From Kineosporia sp. A_224 (GTDB taxonomy: Bacteria > Actinomycetota > Actinomycetes > Actinomycetales > Kineosporiaceae), in assembly GCF_002198655.1 (NCBI RefSeq), contig NZ_MWLN01000199.1:140209-204208 (forward strand): a DNA stretch of 64,000 nt, read 5' to 3'. The notes under the pieces are model-generated. The model did no database searches and had not been told where the DNA came from. It saw only the letters and a list, made by a program, of their open reading frames with translations. This document shows positions 17,089 through 25,289 of this stretch, piece by piece (within the stretch, counting starts at the first letter, position 1; every line of letters begins with the position of its first letter). The translations under genes and the position numbers were made by a program.

Positions 17089-18135
17089 GTGATCGACAGG
17101 GTCCTCGGGGAGCTCGAGTCGGCGCTGCGCGCCGACGGGGCCGCGGCCGGCCGGGCGATGCAGGCCGTGTGGCAGCAGGTCGGGTCGGCGGACGCCGCCG
17201 CGGCGACCCGTGCGCTGGAGCGCATCGGCTCCCTGTTCGACGGGCTGCCGCCCGGCCGCGGGAGCCGGCTCGCCGTGCTCGCGGGGGCGCTCGTGGAGCG
17301 TGGCGCCGACCCGGCACCCGCGGTGCCCGCCGTCGTCGACGGCTGGCTCGAGGCGGCGGAGGCGGCGACGGAGTTCGCCCGGCGCTGGCGGCTCGCCGTC
17401 CGGCTCGCACCGCCGGAGCCGGTGGACGACCCCGCGACGTTCGAGGCCGTCGTCGCCCGGCTCGCGGGCGGGGAGCCGGCCGACGACGGGCTGCGCCGGC
17501 TCGCCGCGGCCTGGTTCATGCTCGGGCAGTGGACGATGGCGCTCACGACGTTCCTCCAGCAGGCCGCCGTCCGGACCGGCCTGCCGCGCCGCGAGGAGGT
17601 CGAGGACGCCGTGGAGGCGCTCCAGGACGTCCGCTACGACCTCGACTGGCTCGTCGACCTGCTCCGGGTGCTCGACGACGAGCAGATGCTCGTCCTGCAC
17701 CGGCCGAGCGGGCGCGGCTGGGCGCTCACCGTCGGCGGGATCGGCGACAACTTCCAGCTGCACACGCTGCTCGCGGCGACGCTGCTGAGCATGACCGACG
17801 ACCGGCTGCTCCCCGGCATGCCGCCGTCCGCCGCGGAGGTCGCCGCCGCGACCGACGGCCCGCTGCGCCCCGACGGCGGGATGCAGGCGCGGTTCCACCT
17901 CGTGGACGGCGAGGGGCACTGGATCTGGAACGAGGGCGTCCCGGCGGACATCCCCGTCGTCGACGGCGCGCGCGTCGTCCTGCTCGACCCGCTCGGCGAG
18001 GCGCGCACGTGGGAGGCGGGCCGGCAGTTCGCGCAGATGGTGCCGACGGTCCGGCTGGTGCGGGTGCTCGACCGGGACGAGGCCGCGCTGCGCATCGTGT
18101 CGGTCCCGACGATCGCGACGCCGCAGCACCCGTGA
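17089..18135 (+). CDS. Conserved protein of unknown function
   Basis: A 348-residue protein that I do not recognise. It is mainly helical in the first 200 residues (Ala/Leu/Arg-rich), followed by a mixed domain with VGGIGDNFQLHTLLAATLL and a C-terminal part containing HWIWNEGVPADIPVVDGARV. There is no signal peptide, no membrane helix and no obvious catalytic motif, so it is probably cytosolic. GTG 17089 lies 7 nt after a TAGCGT hexamer (17076-17081), consistent with a leaderless message; GTG 17080 overlaps that hexamer. It sits between corA and the type III glutamine synthetase, with separate promoters likely for each. Confidence 0.7.
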   Translation: MIDRVLGELESALRADGAAAGRAMQAVWQQVGSADAAAATRALERIGSLFDGLPPGRGSRLAVLAGALVERGADPAPAVPAVVDGWLEAAEAATEFARRWRLAVRLAPPEPVDDPATFEAVVARLAGGEPADDGLRRLAAAWFMLGQWTMALTTFLQQAAVRTGLPRREEVEDAVEALQDVRYDLDWLVDLLRVLDDEQMLVLHRPSGRGWALTVGGIGDNFQLHTLLAATLLSMTDDRLLPGMPPSAAEVAAATDGPLRPDGGMQARFHLVDGEGHWIWNEGVPADIPVVDGARVVLLDPLGEARTWEAGRQFAQMVPTVRLVRVLDRDEAALRIVSVPTIATPQHP

Positions 18136-18161
18136 CGCTCAGCACACGTCTTCGGCGCCGC

Positions 18162-18188
18162 GAACCACAACGATGACCTCCCCGAAAC
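18162..18188 (+). promoter_or_regulatory. Putative GlnR-type half sites upstream of the type III synthetase
   Basis: Three 5-mers spaced by exactly 6 nt: GAACC (18162-18166), ATGAC (18173-18177) and GAAAC (18184-18188). The last two match the actinobacterial GlnR a-n6-b pattern (gTnAc, GaAAc) at 4/5 and 5/5. They lie 21 bp upstream of a TAGCGT -10-like hexamer. Similarity by eye only. Confidence 0.5.
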
Positions 18189-18209
18189 ATTCGGTGTAGC
18201 GGGGCTACC

Positions 18210-18215
18210 TAGCGT
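18210..18215 (+). promoter_or_regulatory. Putative -10 of the type III glutamine synthetase gene
   Basis: TAGCGT, 51 nt before the ATG, leaving room for a leader that contains the GGGAG ribosome-binding site at about 18,252. A GlnR-like site sits just upstream of where the -35 would be. Confidence 0.45.
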
Positions 18216-18266
18216 CGATCTTCGGCAGACCTCTGCCGCACGGACGACGACAGGGAGTGGCAGCAC

Positions 18267-20441
18267 ATGGGTGGGAACGACGCTCGGATCCAGGCGATCA
18301 AGGACGTCGAGGCCTACGTGCCTCCTGCGGTGAGCTTCATGGCCGAGGAGAAGCCGGGCGAGATCTTCGGCGAGAACGTGTTCAGCCGCGCCGTGATGCA
18401 GCAGCGGCTTCCGAAGTCGGTCTTCAAGTCCGTCCTCGCCACGATCGAGCACACCGCGCCGCTCGACCCGCTCGTCGCGGACGCCGTCGCCTCGGCGATG
18501 AAGGACTGGGCGCTCGAGAAGGGCGCCACCCACTACGCGCACGTCTTCTACCCGCTGACCGGCCTCACCGCGGAGAAGCACGACAGCTTCTTCGAGCCGA
18601 TCGGGGACGGCGGCGCCATCGCCGAGTTCGCCGGCAAGACGCTCATCCAGGGCGAGCCGGACGCCTCGAGCTTCCCGAACGGCGGCCTGCGCAACACGTT
18701 CGAGGCCCGCGGGTACACCGGCTGGGACGTCACCAGCCCGGCGTACGTGCTCGAGAACCCGAACGGCAACACCCTGTGCATCCCGACGGTCTTCGTCTCC
18801 ATGACCGGCGAGGCGCTCGACCACAAGACGCCGCTGCTGCGCTCCCAGCAGGCGATGGCGGACCACGCCGAGCGGATCCTGCGCCTGTTCGGGCACACTC
18901 CCGCGCGCGTCGTGTCGTACTGCGGCCCGGAGCAGGAGTACTTCCTCGTCGACCGGCACTTCGTGCTGGCCCGTCCCGACCTGCTCAACGCCGGCCGCAC
19001 CCTCTTCGGTTCCAAGCCGCCCAAGGGCCAGGAGTTCGACGACCACTACTTCGGGGCCATCCCCGAGCGGGTGCTCGGCTTCATGCTCGACACCGAGCGC
19101 GCCCTGTTCAAGCTCGGTATCCCGGCGAAGACGCGGCACAACGAGGTCGCGCCGGGCCAGTTCGAGATCGCGCCGATGTTCGAGCGCGCGAACGTGGCGT
19201 CCGACCACCAGCAGCTGCTCATGACGACCTTCAAGTCGATCGCGCGCAAGCACGGCATGGAGTGCCTCTTCCACGAGAAGCCCTTCGCCGGCGTCAACGG
19301 CTCCGGCAAGCACGTGAACTTCTCGATCGGCAACGCGACCGAGGGCAACCTGCTCCTGCCCGGCGACAACCCGCACGACAACGCGCAGTTCCTCGTGTTC
19401 TGCGCCGCCGTCATCCGGGCCGTCCACAAGTACGCCGGCCTGCTCCGCGCGTCCGTCGCGTCGGCGAGCAACGACCACCGGCTCGGCGCGAACGAGGCCC
19501 CGCCCGCGATCATCTCGATCTTCCTCGGCGACCAGCTCGCCGGCGTCTTCGAGCAGATCGCCCTTGGGGCCGCGACGTCGTCGAAGAGCAAGGGCCGCCT
19601 GACGATCGGCGTCGACACGCTGCCCGTCCTGCCGACCGACCCGGGCGACCGCAACCGGACGAGCCCCTTCGCCTTCACCGGCAACAGGTTCGAGTTCCGT
19701 GCACCCGGTTCGATGCAGACCGTCGCCGGCCCGATGGTCACCCTGAACACGATCATGGCCGAGGCGCTCGACCACATCGCGACGGAGCTCGAGGCAGCGG
19801 TCGCCGCCGGGACCGACTTCAACGCCGCGGTACAGACCGTCCTCACCGAGATCATCAACACCCACGGCGCGGTCGTCTTCAACGGCGACGGCTACTCGGA
19901 GAAGTGGCAGGTCGAGGCTGCCGAGCGCGGGCTGCCGAACCTGCGGACGACGCTCGACGCGCTCCCCGAGCTCGTCTCCCCGGAGGCGATGGAGCTCTTC
20001 GAGAAGTACAAGGTCTTCAACCACCGTGAGATGCACAGCCGCTACGAGATCGGTCTGGAGCACTACACGCTCACGATCGGCGTCGAGGCGCGCCTCACGC
20101 ACGAGATCGGCGCGACCGTCGTGCTGCCGGCCGCCGTCCGCTACCAGACCGAGCTGGCCGTCAACGTCGGCGCGCTCAAGGCGGCCGGGGTGGACGCCGA
20201 CCTCGCCTCGCTGGAGACGGTGACCGGCCCGCTCGGGGACCTGCGGGCGGCGCTCACGACCCTCGGCGCGGCACTGGCCGCCGACGCGGGGGAGGAGCCG
20301 CTCGAGGAGGCCACGTACGCCCGGGACGTCCTGCTGCCGGCGATGGCCGCCGTCCGGACCGCCGCCGACGCGCTCGAGGGCGTCGTCGCCGACGACCTCT
20401 GGCCGCTGCCGACGTACCAGGAGATGCTCTACATCCTCTGA
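18267..20441 (+). CDS. glnN: Type III glutamine synthetase (GSIII)
   Basis: A 724-residue protein, the usual length of GSIII (about 700-730), far longer than GSI or GSII. Diagnostic segments are the N-terminal [62 protein letters not shown] and the C-terminal extension ending [14 protein letters not shown]. The family makes glutamine from glutamate, ammonia and ATP as a dodecamer and is not known to be adenylylated by GlnE. The ATG at 18267 is preceded by GGGAG 10 nt upstream. GlnR-like half sites and a TAGCGT hexamer precede it. It ends 7 bp from the convergent methyltransferase gene, leaving no room for a separate terminator. Confidence 0.95.
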   Translation: MGGNDARIQAIKDVEAYVPPAVSFMAEEKPGEIFGENVFSRAVMQQRLPKSVFKSVLATIEHTAPLDPLVADAVASAMKDWALEKGATHYAHVFYPLTGLTAEKHDSFFEPIGDGGAIAEFAGKTLIQGEPDASSFPNGGLRNTFEARGYTGWDVTSPAYVLENPNGNTLCIPTVFVSMTGEALDHKTPLLRSQQAMADHAERILRLFGHTPARVVSYCGPEQEYFLVDRHFVLARPDLLNAGRTLFGSKPPKGQEFDDHYFGAIPERVLGFMLDTERALFKLGIPAKTRHNEVAPGQFEIAPMFERANVASDHQQLLMTTFKSIARKHGMECLFHEKPFAGVNGSGKHVNFSIGNATEGNLLLPGDNPHDNAQFLVFCAAVIRAVHKYAGLLRASVASASNDHRLGANEAPPAIISIFLGDQLAGVFEQIALGAATSSKSKGRLTIGVDTLPVLPTDPGDRNRTSPFAFTGNRFEFRAPGSMQTVAGPMVTLNTIMAEALDHIATELEAAVAAGTDFNAAVQTVLTEIINTHGAVVFNGDGYSEKWQVEAAERGLPNLRTTLDALPELVSPEAMELFEKYKVFNHREMHSRYEIGLEHYTLTIGVEARLTHEIGATVVLPAAVRYQTELAVNVGALKAAGVDADLASLETVTGPLGDLRAALTTLGAALAADAGEEPLEEATYARDVLLPAMAAVRTAADALEGVVADDLWPLPTYQEMLYIL

Positions 20442-20448
20442 CCCGCGC

Positions 20449-21462
20449 TCACGCGGACGGCGACGGGCCTGCGACCGGCAGGCTCGTCGCCGTCTTCGGC
20501 GTGAGGTCGACGTTCGGGTCCTCGGACGGCGCGTACATGTGCTGCCCGAAGTAGACGGCGACGCGGTCCATGACGTCCGCCGACGGGCTGAACAGCACGT
20601 ACCGCTTGCGCGGGCCGCCGGTGCTCGTGGCCATCTGCGGCACCCGGAAGTCGAACCGCACACCGCTCGCGCGGGCGATCCGGGCGATGGTCCGGGGTGC
20701 GTAGTAGGAGACGTGACCGCGGCGGTAGAGGTACTCCTGACGCTCCAGGTTGCCGCCGTCGTAGATGTTCGTCGAGCAGACGAGCAGCCCCTGGGGCGTG
20801 AGCAGGTCGAACAGCCGGCGGAACTCGGTCGTCGGGTCCGTGAAGTGCTCGACGACCTCGCAGGCGACGACGAGGTCGAACCGCTCGGTCGTGCCGTCCC
20901 GGACGTTGAGGAAGTCCTCGTCGAGCCCGAGGTCGACCACGTCGCTGATGATCGCCCGCTCCACGCCGGGCAGGGCGCGCACGTGCAGGTAGTCCTGGCT
21001 GCGACCGGCGCCGAACACGTTGACCCGCAAGCCCGTGCGGCCGAGCACCTGGACGCCCATCCGGGCCATCTGGAACTCCCGGCCCGGCCGGTCCGCGGTG
21101 CCGACCCGCGCCGTCAGCTCGAACCGGTTGACCGAGGTGAACTTCGTGTAGTCCACCGTGTTCGTGCCGTTCGAGACGTAGCCGCACTGCGAGCAGATCC
21201 GCAGCTCGTAGGCCCGCTTGGGGCGCTGGACGGTCTGCGACCGGGTCTTCGTCGACCCGCAGACCAGGCAGCCCTCGGGCAGCGGCGATCCGCTCGCGTC
21301 GGGTCGGCGGCTCGCCTCGAGCCGGCGGTTCGCCTCGAGGAGGAGGCGGCGGCGGCGCGCGGCCTGGAACCTGCGCAGCTGCCGGCGCGGGTGCCGCAGA
21401 CCGCGTGCCACGGCGTCGAGCCGGGCACCGGCCCGCTGCGCGGGGCCTGCAGGATCCGTCAT
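20449..21462 (-). CDS. Class I SAM-dependent methyltransferase with N-terminal zinc ribbon
   Basis: A 337-residue protein. A basic N-terminal stretch (RRQLRRFQAARRRRLLLEAN) is followed by a zinc-ribbon pair of CxxC motifs (CLVCGS and CSQCGY) and then a Rossmann methyltransferase core (VNVFGAGRSQDYLHV; VVACEVVEHFTDP). This arrangement is common in methyltransferases that act on sugar or polyketide-like intermediates and in hypothetical actinobacterial proteins; the substrate is unknown. ATG 21462 was chosen because AAGGTGGT sits 7 nt upstream, matching the anti-SD; a GTG at 21474 is an alternative. A TAGGGT hexamer at 21520-21525 (minus) is a likely -10. Confidence 0.8.
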   Translation of the reverse strand: MTDPAGPAQRAGARLDAVARGLRHPRRQLRRFQAARRRRLLLEANRRLEASRRPDASGSPLPEGCLVCGSTKTRSQTVQRPKRAYELRICSQCGYVSNGTNTVDYTKFTSVNRFELTARVGTADRPGREFQMARMGVQVLGRTGLRVNVFGAGRSQDYLHVRALPGVERAIISDVVDLGLDEDFLNVRDGTTERFDLVVACEVVEHFTDPTTEFRRLFDLLTPQGLLVCSTNIYDGGNLERQEYLYRRGHVSYYAPRTIARIARASGVRFDFRVPQMATSTGGPRKRYVLFSPSADVMDRVAVYFGQHMYAPSEDPNVDLTPKTATSLPVAGPSPSA

Positions 21463-21519
21463 CGTTCGCACCACCTTCCGCCGCTCCCGGGTGGTCCCAA
21501 TCGGCGGCGCTGACCAGGG

Positions 21520-21525
21520 ACCCTA
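21520..21525 (-). promoter_or_regulatory. Putative -10 of the methyltransferase gene
   Basis: TAGGGT on the minus strand, 57 nt before the chosen ATG at 21462. It lies in the gap between the glnA1 terminator and the methyltransferase gene. Confidence 0.4.
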
Positions 21526-21595
21526 CTGCGCCGCGCGCCCCGCGTCATGATCCGGCGCGTCGCGACGGCTGCGCCGGCACCGGCCGACAGCACGC

Positions 21596-21638
21596 GAAGG
21601 GCCTCCGACCCGGGATCTTCCCTGGTCAGAGGCCCTTC
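21596..21638 (-). terminator. Terminator downstream of glnA1
   Basis: A 15-bp stem with one mismatch (GAAGGGCCTC plus GACC on one arm, GGTC plus GAGGCCCTTC on the other) around a 13-nt loop. It begins 13 bp after the glnA1 stop codon on the minus strand, the expected place for an intrinsic terminator. Confidence 0.8.
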
Positions 21639-21651
21639 GGACGACGCGATC

Positions 21652-23076
21652 TCAGATGTCGTAGTACAGCTCGAACTCGTGGGGGTGCGGCCGCAGGGAG
21701 ATCGGGAGGATCTCCTGCTGACGCTTGAAGTCGATCCACGTGTCGATGAGGTCCTCGGTGAACACGCCACCCTCGGAGAGGTAGCTGTGGTCGGCCTCGA
21801 GAGCGTCGAGGACGGCGCCGAGCGAGCCGGGGACCTGCGGGATCGAGGCGTGCTCCTCCGGCGGCAGTTCGTAGAGGTCCTTGTCGACCGGTGCGAGCGG
21901 CTCGATCCGGTTCTTGATGCCGTCGATGCCGGCCATGAGCTGGGCGGCGAACGCGAGGTACGGGTTGCTCGACGGGTCGGGCACCCGGAACTCGATGCGC
22001 TTGGCCTTCGGGTTCGAGCCGGTGACCGGAATCCGCACGCAGGCGGAGCGGTTGCGGGCCGAGTAGACCAGGTTGACCGGCGCCTCGTAGCCCGGCACCA
22101 GGCGGCGGTAGCTGTTCACCGTCGGGTTGGTGAAGGCGAGCAGCGACGGGGCGTGGTGCAGGAGGCCGCCGATGTACCAGCGCGCGATGTCGGACAGGCC
22201 GCCGTAGCCGCGCTCGTCGTAGAAGAGCGGCTCGCCGTCCTTCCAGAGCGACTGGTGGCAGTGCATGCCCGAGCCGTTGTCACCGAAGAGCGGCTTCGGC
22301 ATGAAGGTCGCCGTCTTGCCGGCCTCCCACGCCACGTTCTTGATGACGTACTTGAAGAGCATGACCTTGTCGGCCGACTTGAGCAGCGTGTCGAAGCGGT
22401 AGTTGATCTCCGCCTGGCCCGCGGTGCCGACCTCGTGGTGGGCGCGCTCGACCTGCAGGCCGAGAGAGTCCAGGGTCTTCGACATCTGGTCGCGCAGGTC
22501 CGCGTAGTGGTCGACCGGCGGGACGGGGAAGTAGCCGCCCTTGTACCGGGTCTTGTAGCCGCGGTTGCCGCCCTCCTCGACGCGCCCGGTGTTCCAGGCG
22601 CCCTCGATGGAGTCGATGTGGTAGTACCCGGCGTTCTGCTTCGTCTCGAAGCGGACGTCGTCGAAGACGTAGAACTCCGCCTCCGGGGCGAAGAACGCGG
22701 TGTCCGCGATGCCCGTCGACTTGAGGTACGCCTCGGCCTTGCGGGCCACCTGGCGCGGGTCGCGGCTGTAGGCCTCGTCCGTGTACGGGTCGACGATGCT
22801 CATGTTGATGTTGAGCGTCTTCTCCGTGCGGAACGGGTCGATGTAGGCGGTGCCGACGTCCGGGATGAGCTTCATGTCCGACTCGTTGATCGCCTGGAAG
22901 CCACGGATCGACGAACCGTCGAACATCTGGCCCTCGGCGAAGAACGTTGCGTCGACCGACGCGGCCGGCACGTTGAAGTGCTGCATGACCCCGGGGAGGT
23001 CGCAGAACCGCACGTCCACGAACTTGACGTCCTCGTCCTTGATGAACTTGAGGACCTCGTCGCCATTGCTGAACAT
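21652..23076 (-). CDS. glnA: Glutamine synthetase type I (GlnA1)
   Basis: A 474-residue classical GSI-beta enzyme, forming glutamine from glutamate, NH3 and ATP as a cytosolic dodecamer. Key segments are FDGSSIRGF, the ATP/metal loop [29 protein letters not shown] and the adenylylation motif [10 protein letters not shown] with Tyr402, the site modified by GlnE. ATG 23076 has GGAGG 4 nt upstream and matches the family start ([17 protein letters not shown]). It is monocistronic: a strong terminator follows, and upstream there is a -10-like TAGTGT preceded by four GlnR-type half sites in perfect register. This is the main assimilatory enzyme of the window and the expected GlnE substrate. Confidence 0.97.
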   Translation of the reverse strand: MFSNGDEVLKFIKDEDVKFVDVRFCDLPGVMQHFNVPAASVDATFFAEGQMFDGSSIRGFQAINESDMKLIPDVGTAYIDPFRTEKTLNINMSIVDPYTDEAYSRDPRQVARKAEAYLKSTGIADTAFFAPEAEFYVFDDVRFETKQNAGYYHIDSIEGAWNTGRVEEGGNRGYKTRYKGGYFPVPPVDHYADLRDQMSKTLDSLGLQVERAHHEVGTAGQAEINYRFDTLLKSADKVMLFKYVIKNVAWEAGKTATFMPKPLFGDNGSGMHCHQSLWKDGEPLFYDERGYGGLSDIARWYIGGLLHHAPSLLAFTNPTVNSYRRLVPGYEAPVNLVYSARNRSACVRIPVTGSNPKAKRIEFRVPDPSSNPYLAFAAQLMAGIDGIKNRIEPLAPVDKDLYELPPEEHASIPQVPGSLGAVLDALEADHSYLSEGGVFTEDLIDTWIDFKRQQEILPISLRPHPHEFELYYDI

Positions 23077-23165
23077 CCAACCTCCAGGGCTGGGGAGCGG
23101 AGCGGGCATCGGGCAGGGTTCACCGCGGGCCCGCGTCATCGGGGAGTCCCGTGGAATCGCCCTGG

Positions 23166-23171
23166 ACACTA
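23166..23171 (-). promoter_or_regulatory. Putative -10 of glnA1
   Basis: TAGTGT on the minus strand, 89 nt before the glnA1 ATG and 10 nt downstream of the last GlnR-like half site. Confidence 0.5.
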
Positions 23172-23181
23172 TGGACCAGGG

Positions 23182-23219
23182 ATTTCCCGCCAGTGTCCCG
23201 TCTGTTTCCGTGAGGTAAC
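23182..23219 (-). promoter_or_regulatory. Tandem GlnR-type operator of glnA1 (a-b-a-b)
   Basis: Read on the minus strand: GTTAC, 6 nt, GAAAC, 6 nt, GACAC, 6 nt, GAAAT. The half sites occupy 23219-23215, 23208-23204, 23197-23193 and 23186-23182. The known GlnR pattern is gTnAc-n6-GaAAc repeated with 6-nt gaps; here the first pair is exact and the second keeps the spacing with one or two differences per half. The position is just upstream of the -10, as expected for activation under nitrogen limitation. Confidence 0.8.
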
Positions 23220-23297
23220 GGGAGCCGACCGCAGGTGTCGGCGGTGTGACGCTACCCCGCGCCCGGGGGCCCGGGTGCCCCGGCGCGCCGCCCCGGC

Positions 23298-23303
23298 TAG
23301 CCT
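23298..23303 (+). promoter_or_regulatory. Putative -10 of the RDD gene (leaderless)
   Basis: TAGCCT ending exactly 6 nt before the ATG at 23310, so the transcript would begin at or next to the start codon. Confidence 0.5.
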
Positions 23304-23309
23304 CGGGGC

Positions 23310-23774
23310 ATGGCCGGACGACGCGACATGGGTTCGTGGCTCGACGGGCCGGGCGGGTCGCGGACGCCGGTGGACGACGGCGCCGACCACGCCGGGGCCC
23401 GGTTCGGCCGGCCCGCGCAGGGCGCCGGGTCGGTCGCCTCCTTCGGGCGGCGGGTCGTCGGCCTGCTCGTCGACTGGCTGCTCTGCGTGCTCATCGCGCA
23501 GGGGCTGCTGTCGTCCGTCGGTCGCCCCGACCTCATGGCGCTCGTCGTCCTCGTGACCGAGCACGTGCTGCTCGTCGGGACGCTGGGCATGACGGTCGGG
23601 CACCGGGTCGCCGGGATCAGGGTCGAGACCCTCGACGGCCGCCCGCCGGGACCGGCCCGGGCGCTCGTCCGGGCGCTGCTGCTCGTCCTCGTCGTCCCGC
23701 CGCTGTTCACCGACCGCGACAACCGCGGCCTGCACGACCGCGCCGCCGGCACCCTCGTCGTCCGCGCCGCCTGA
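23310..23774 (+). CDS. RDD family membrane protein
   Basis: A 154-residue protein whose second half is an RDD domain. It has a first membrane helix [19 protein letters not shown], the Asp within it typical of the family, a second helix [20 protein letters not shown] and the closing [11 protein letters not shown] motif. RDD proteins are small polytopic membrane proteins of largely unknown function; some affect ion homeostasis. The N-terminal 40 residues are Gly/Asp-rich and cytosolic. The start ATG follows a -10-like hexamer by 6 nt. It is divergent from glnA1 and convergent with the histidine kinase gene, with a long hairpin between. Confidence 0.85.
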   Translation: MAGRRDMGSWLDGPGGSRTPVDDGADHAGARFGRPAQGAGSVASFGRRVVGLLVDWLLCVLIAQGLLSSVGRPDLMALVVLVTEHVLLVGTLGMTVGHRVAGIRVETLDGRPPGPARALVRALLLVLVVPPLFTDRDNRGLHDRAAGTLVVRAA

Positions 23775-23791
23775 CCCACCCTCCCACCCCG

Positions 23792-23842
23792 GAGTTACTA
23801 GCGCGTATGACCCGTTTTCTGGGTCATACGCGCTAGTAGCTC
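23792..23842. terminator. Long near-perfect hairpin between convergent genes
   Basis: An inverted repeat of 22 bp per arm with one T-G wobble; the inner 18 bp (TACTAGCGCGTATGACCC) are perfect, around the 7-nt loop GTTTTCT. It is AT-richer than anything around it. It begins 18 bp after the RDD stop and ends 4 bp before the kinase stop, so it can terminate both strands. The unusual base composition also suits a dispersed palindromic repeat, though only one copy is in this window. Confidence 0.75.
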
Positions 23843-23845
23843 GGG

Positions 23846-25285
23846 TCAGGTGTCGTGGAGGGGGAGGCGGACCTGGAAGCGGGTGTCTCCCGGCACCGAC
23901 TCGACGCGCAGGTCGCCGCGGTGCCGCTGGACGACGATCCGGTAGGAGATGTCGAGCCCGAGCCCGGTCCCCTCGCCGACCGGCTTCGTCGTGAAGAACG
24001 GTTCGAAGATCCTGGACCGCAGCTCCGCCGGGACGCCCGGCCCGGTGTCGCCGATCTCGACGAGCACGTGCTCGCCGTCGCGTGCCGTGCGCACGGTGAG
24101 CGCGCCCTGGCCGCCCATCGCCTGGACGGCGTTCTCGACGAGGTTCGTCCAGACCTGGTTGAGCTCGCCGGGGTAGGCGGGGATCCGGGGCAGCGTCCGG
24201 TCGAGGTCCTTGACGACGGTGACCCCGGGCCGCAGCTTGGCGCCCAGCATGACGAGCGTCGACTTGAGCCCTTCGTGGACGTCGATGTCCTGGCGCGGCG
24301 CCCGGTCCATCTGGGAGTACTGCTTCGCCGCTCCGACGAGCGCCGAGATCCGGCCCGTCGTGTCGTCGATCTCGTTGAGGAGCATCTCCGTCTCGAGGGT
24401 GTACGTCACCCAGCGCAGCCCGCCACCGAGATGGGTCCGGGGCACCGCGGCCGCGACCCGGTCGAGCCAGCCGGTGTCGAGCCCGGCGGCGACGAGCGTC
24501 GCCGCGAGCTCCCACCCGTTGGCGACCTCGTGCTCGTCGAGCCAGTCGGTCAGCTCGTCCTCGGCGTCGCTCGTCTCGAGCGGCGACAGCTCGGGCGCCG
24601 ACGCCAGCCGGGCCACGGCCTCCTCCTGGACGTCGGTGAGCCGGATGAGCGTGTCCGCGTCGAGCTTGCCGTCGGCGAGGCTCGCGAGCTTGTGCCGCAT
24701 CGCGGCGAACCGTTCCCGCAGCGTCGCGGTCGCCCGGACGGCGGCCGCGGCCGGGTTGTTCAGCTCGTGCGTGAGCCCCGCGGTGAGCCGGCCGAGAGAG
24801 AGCAGCCGCTCCCGCTGGGCGACGATCTCGTTGCTCGAGCGCATCCCGACGAACAGGCCCTCGAGCAGGTGCATCGCCATCGGGAACCAGGTGCGGATCT
24901 CGACGGCGAACTCGTCGGCGTCCAGCGCGAGCAGCGCCGCGTCGGTGACTGCCTCCATGGAGGCGCTGTACGGCAACGGTTCCGGCGTCCGGACGTACGC
25001 CTGGGTCGCCCCCGCGTAGGCGCCGCGCTGGCTCGTCCGGATGATCTCGAGCTCGTGGTCCTCGACCCGGCGCCGCATGACGACGGTGCCCTCGAGCAGC
25101 ACGAAGAAGCACGTCGCGGGGTCGCCCTGGGTGTAGACGGCCTCCCCCGCCGTCCGGCGCTCGACCCGGCCGTGCGCCGCGAGCCAGCCGAGCTTGTCGT
25201 CGTCCAGCGACTCGAAGAGGAACAGCGTGCGCAGCACGTCGGGGCCGACCCGCTCCGGGCCGGCCGTCGTCCCGTCGACCGTCAC
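23846..25285 (-). CDS. Histidine kinase with N-terminal cyclic-nucleotide-binding domain
   Basis: A 479-residue cytosolic kinase without membrane helices. Residues about 20-135 form a cNMP-binding/Crp-like sensor (GEAVYTQGDPATCFFVLLEG). The phospho-acceptor box GRLTAGLTHELNNPAAAA puts the conserved His at 173. The ATPase domain shows the N box NQVWTNLVENAVQAM, G1 DTGPGVP, F box FFTTKP and G2 GEGTGLGLDI. The start GTG 25285 is only 4 bp after the stop of the receiver/oxidoreductase gene, so the two form one operon and the receiver of that protein is the obvious partner. The ligand may be a nucleotide or another small molecule; residues for cAMP cannot be judged by eye. Confidence 0.9.
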   Translation of the reverse strand: MTVDGTTAGPERVGPDVLRTLFLFESLDDDKLGWLAAHGRVERRTAGEAVYTQGDPATCFFVLLEGTVVMRRRVEDHELEIIRTSQRGAYAGATQAYVRTPEPLPYSASMEAVTDAALLALDADEFAVEIRTWFPMAMHLLEGLFVGMRSSNEIVAQRERLLSLGRLTAGLTHELNNPAAAAVRATATLRERFAAMRHKLASLADGKLDADTLIRLTDVQEEAVARLASAPELSPLETSDAEDELTDWLDEHEVANGWELAATLVAAGLDTGWLDRVAAAVPRTHLGGGLRWVTYTLETEMLLNEIDDTTGRISALVGAAKQYSQMDRAPRQDIDVHEGLKSTLVMLGAKLRPGVTVVKDLDRTLPRIPAYPGELNQVWTNLVENAVQAMGGQGALTVRTARDGEHVLVEIGDTGPGVPAELRSRIFEPFFTTKPVGEGTGLGLDISYRIVVQRHRGDLRVESVPGDTRFQVRLPLHDT

Positions 25286-25289
25286 GCGG

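Noticed and set aside
21547..23556. Long plus-strand frame opposite glnA1
   Set aside because: It is antisense to glnA1 and has the low-complexity Val/Arg/Asp composition typical of shadows. It also runs through the GlnR operator and the start of the RDD gene.
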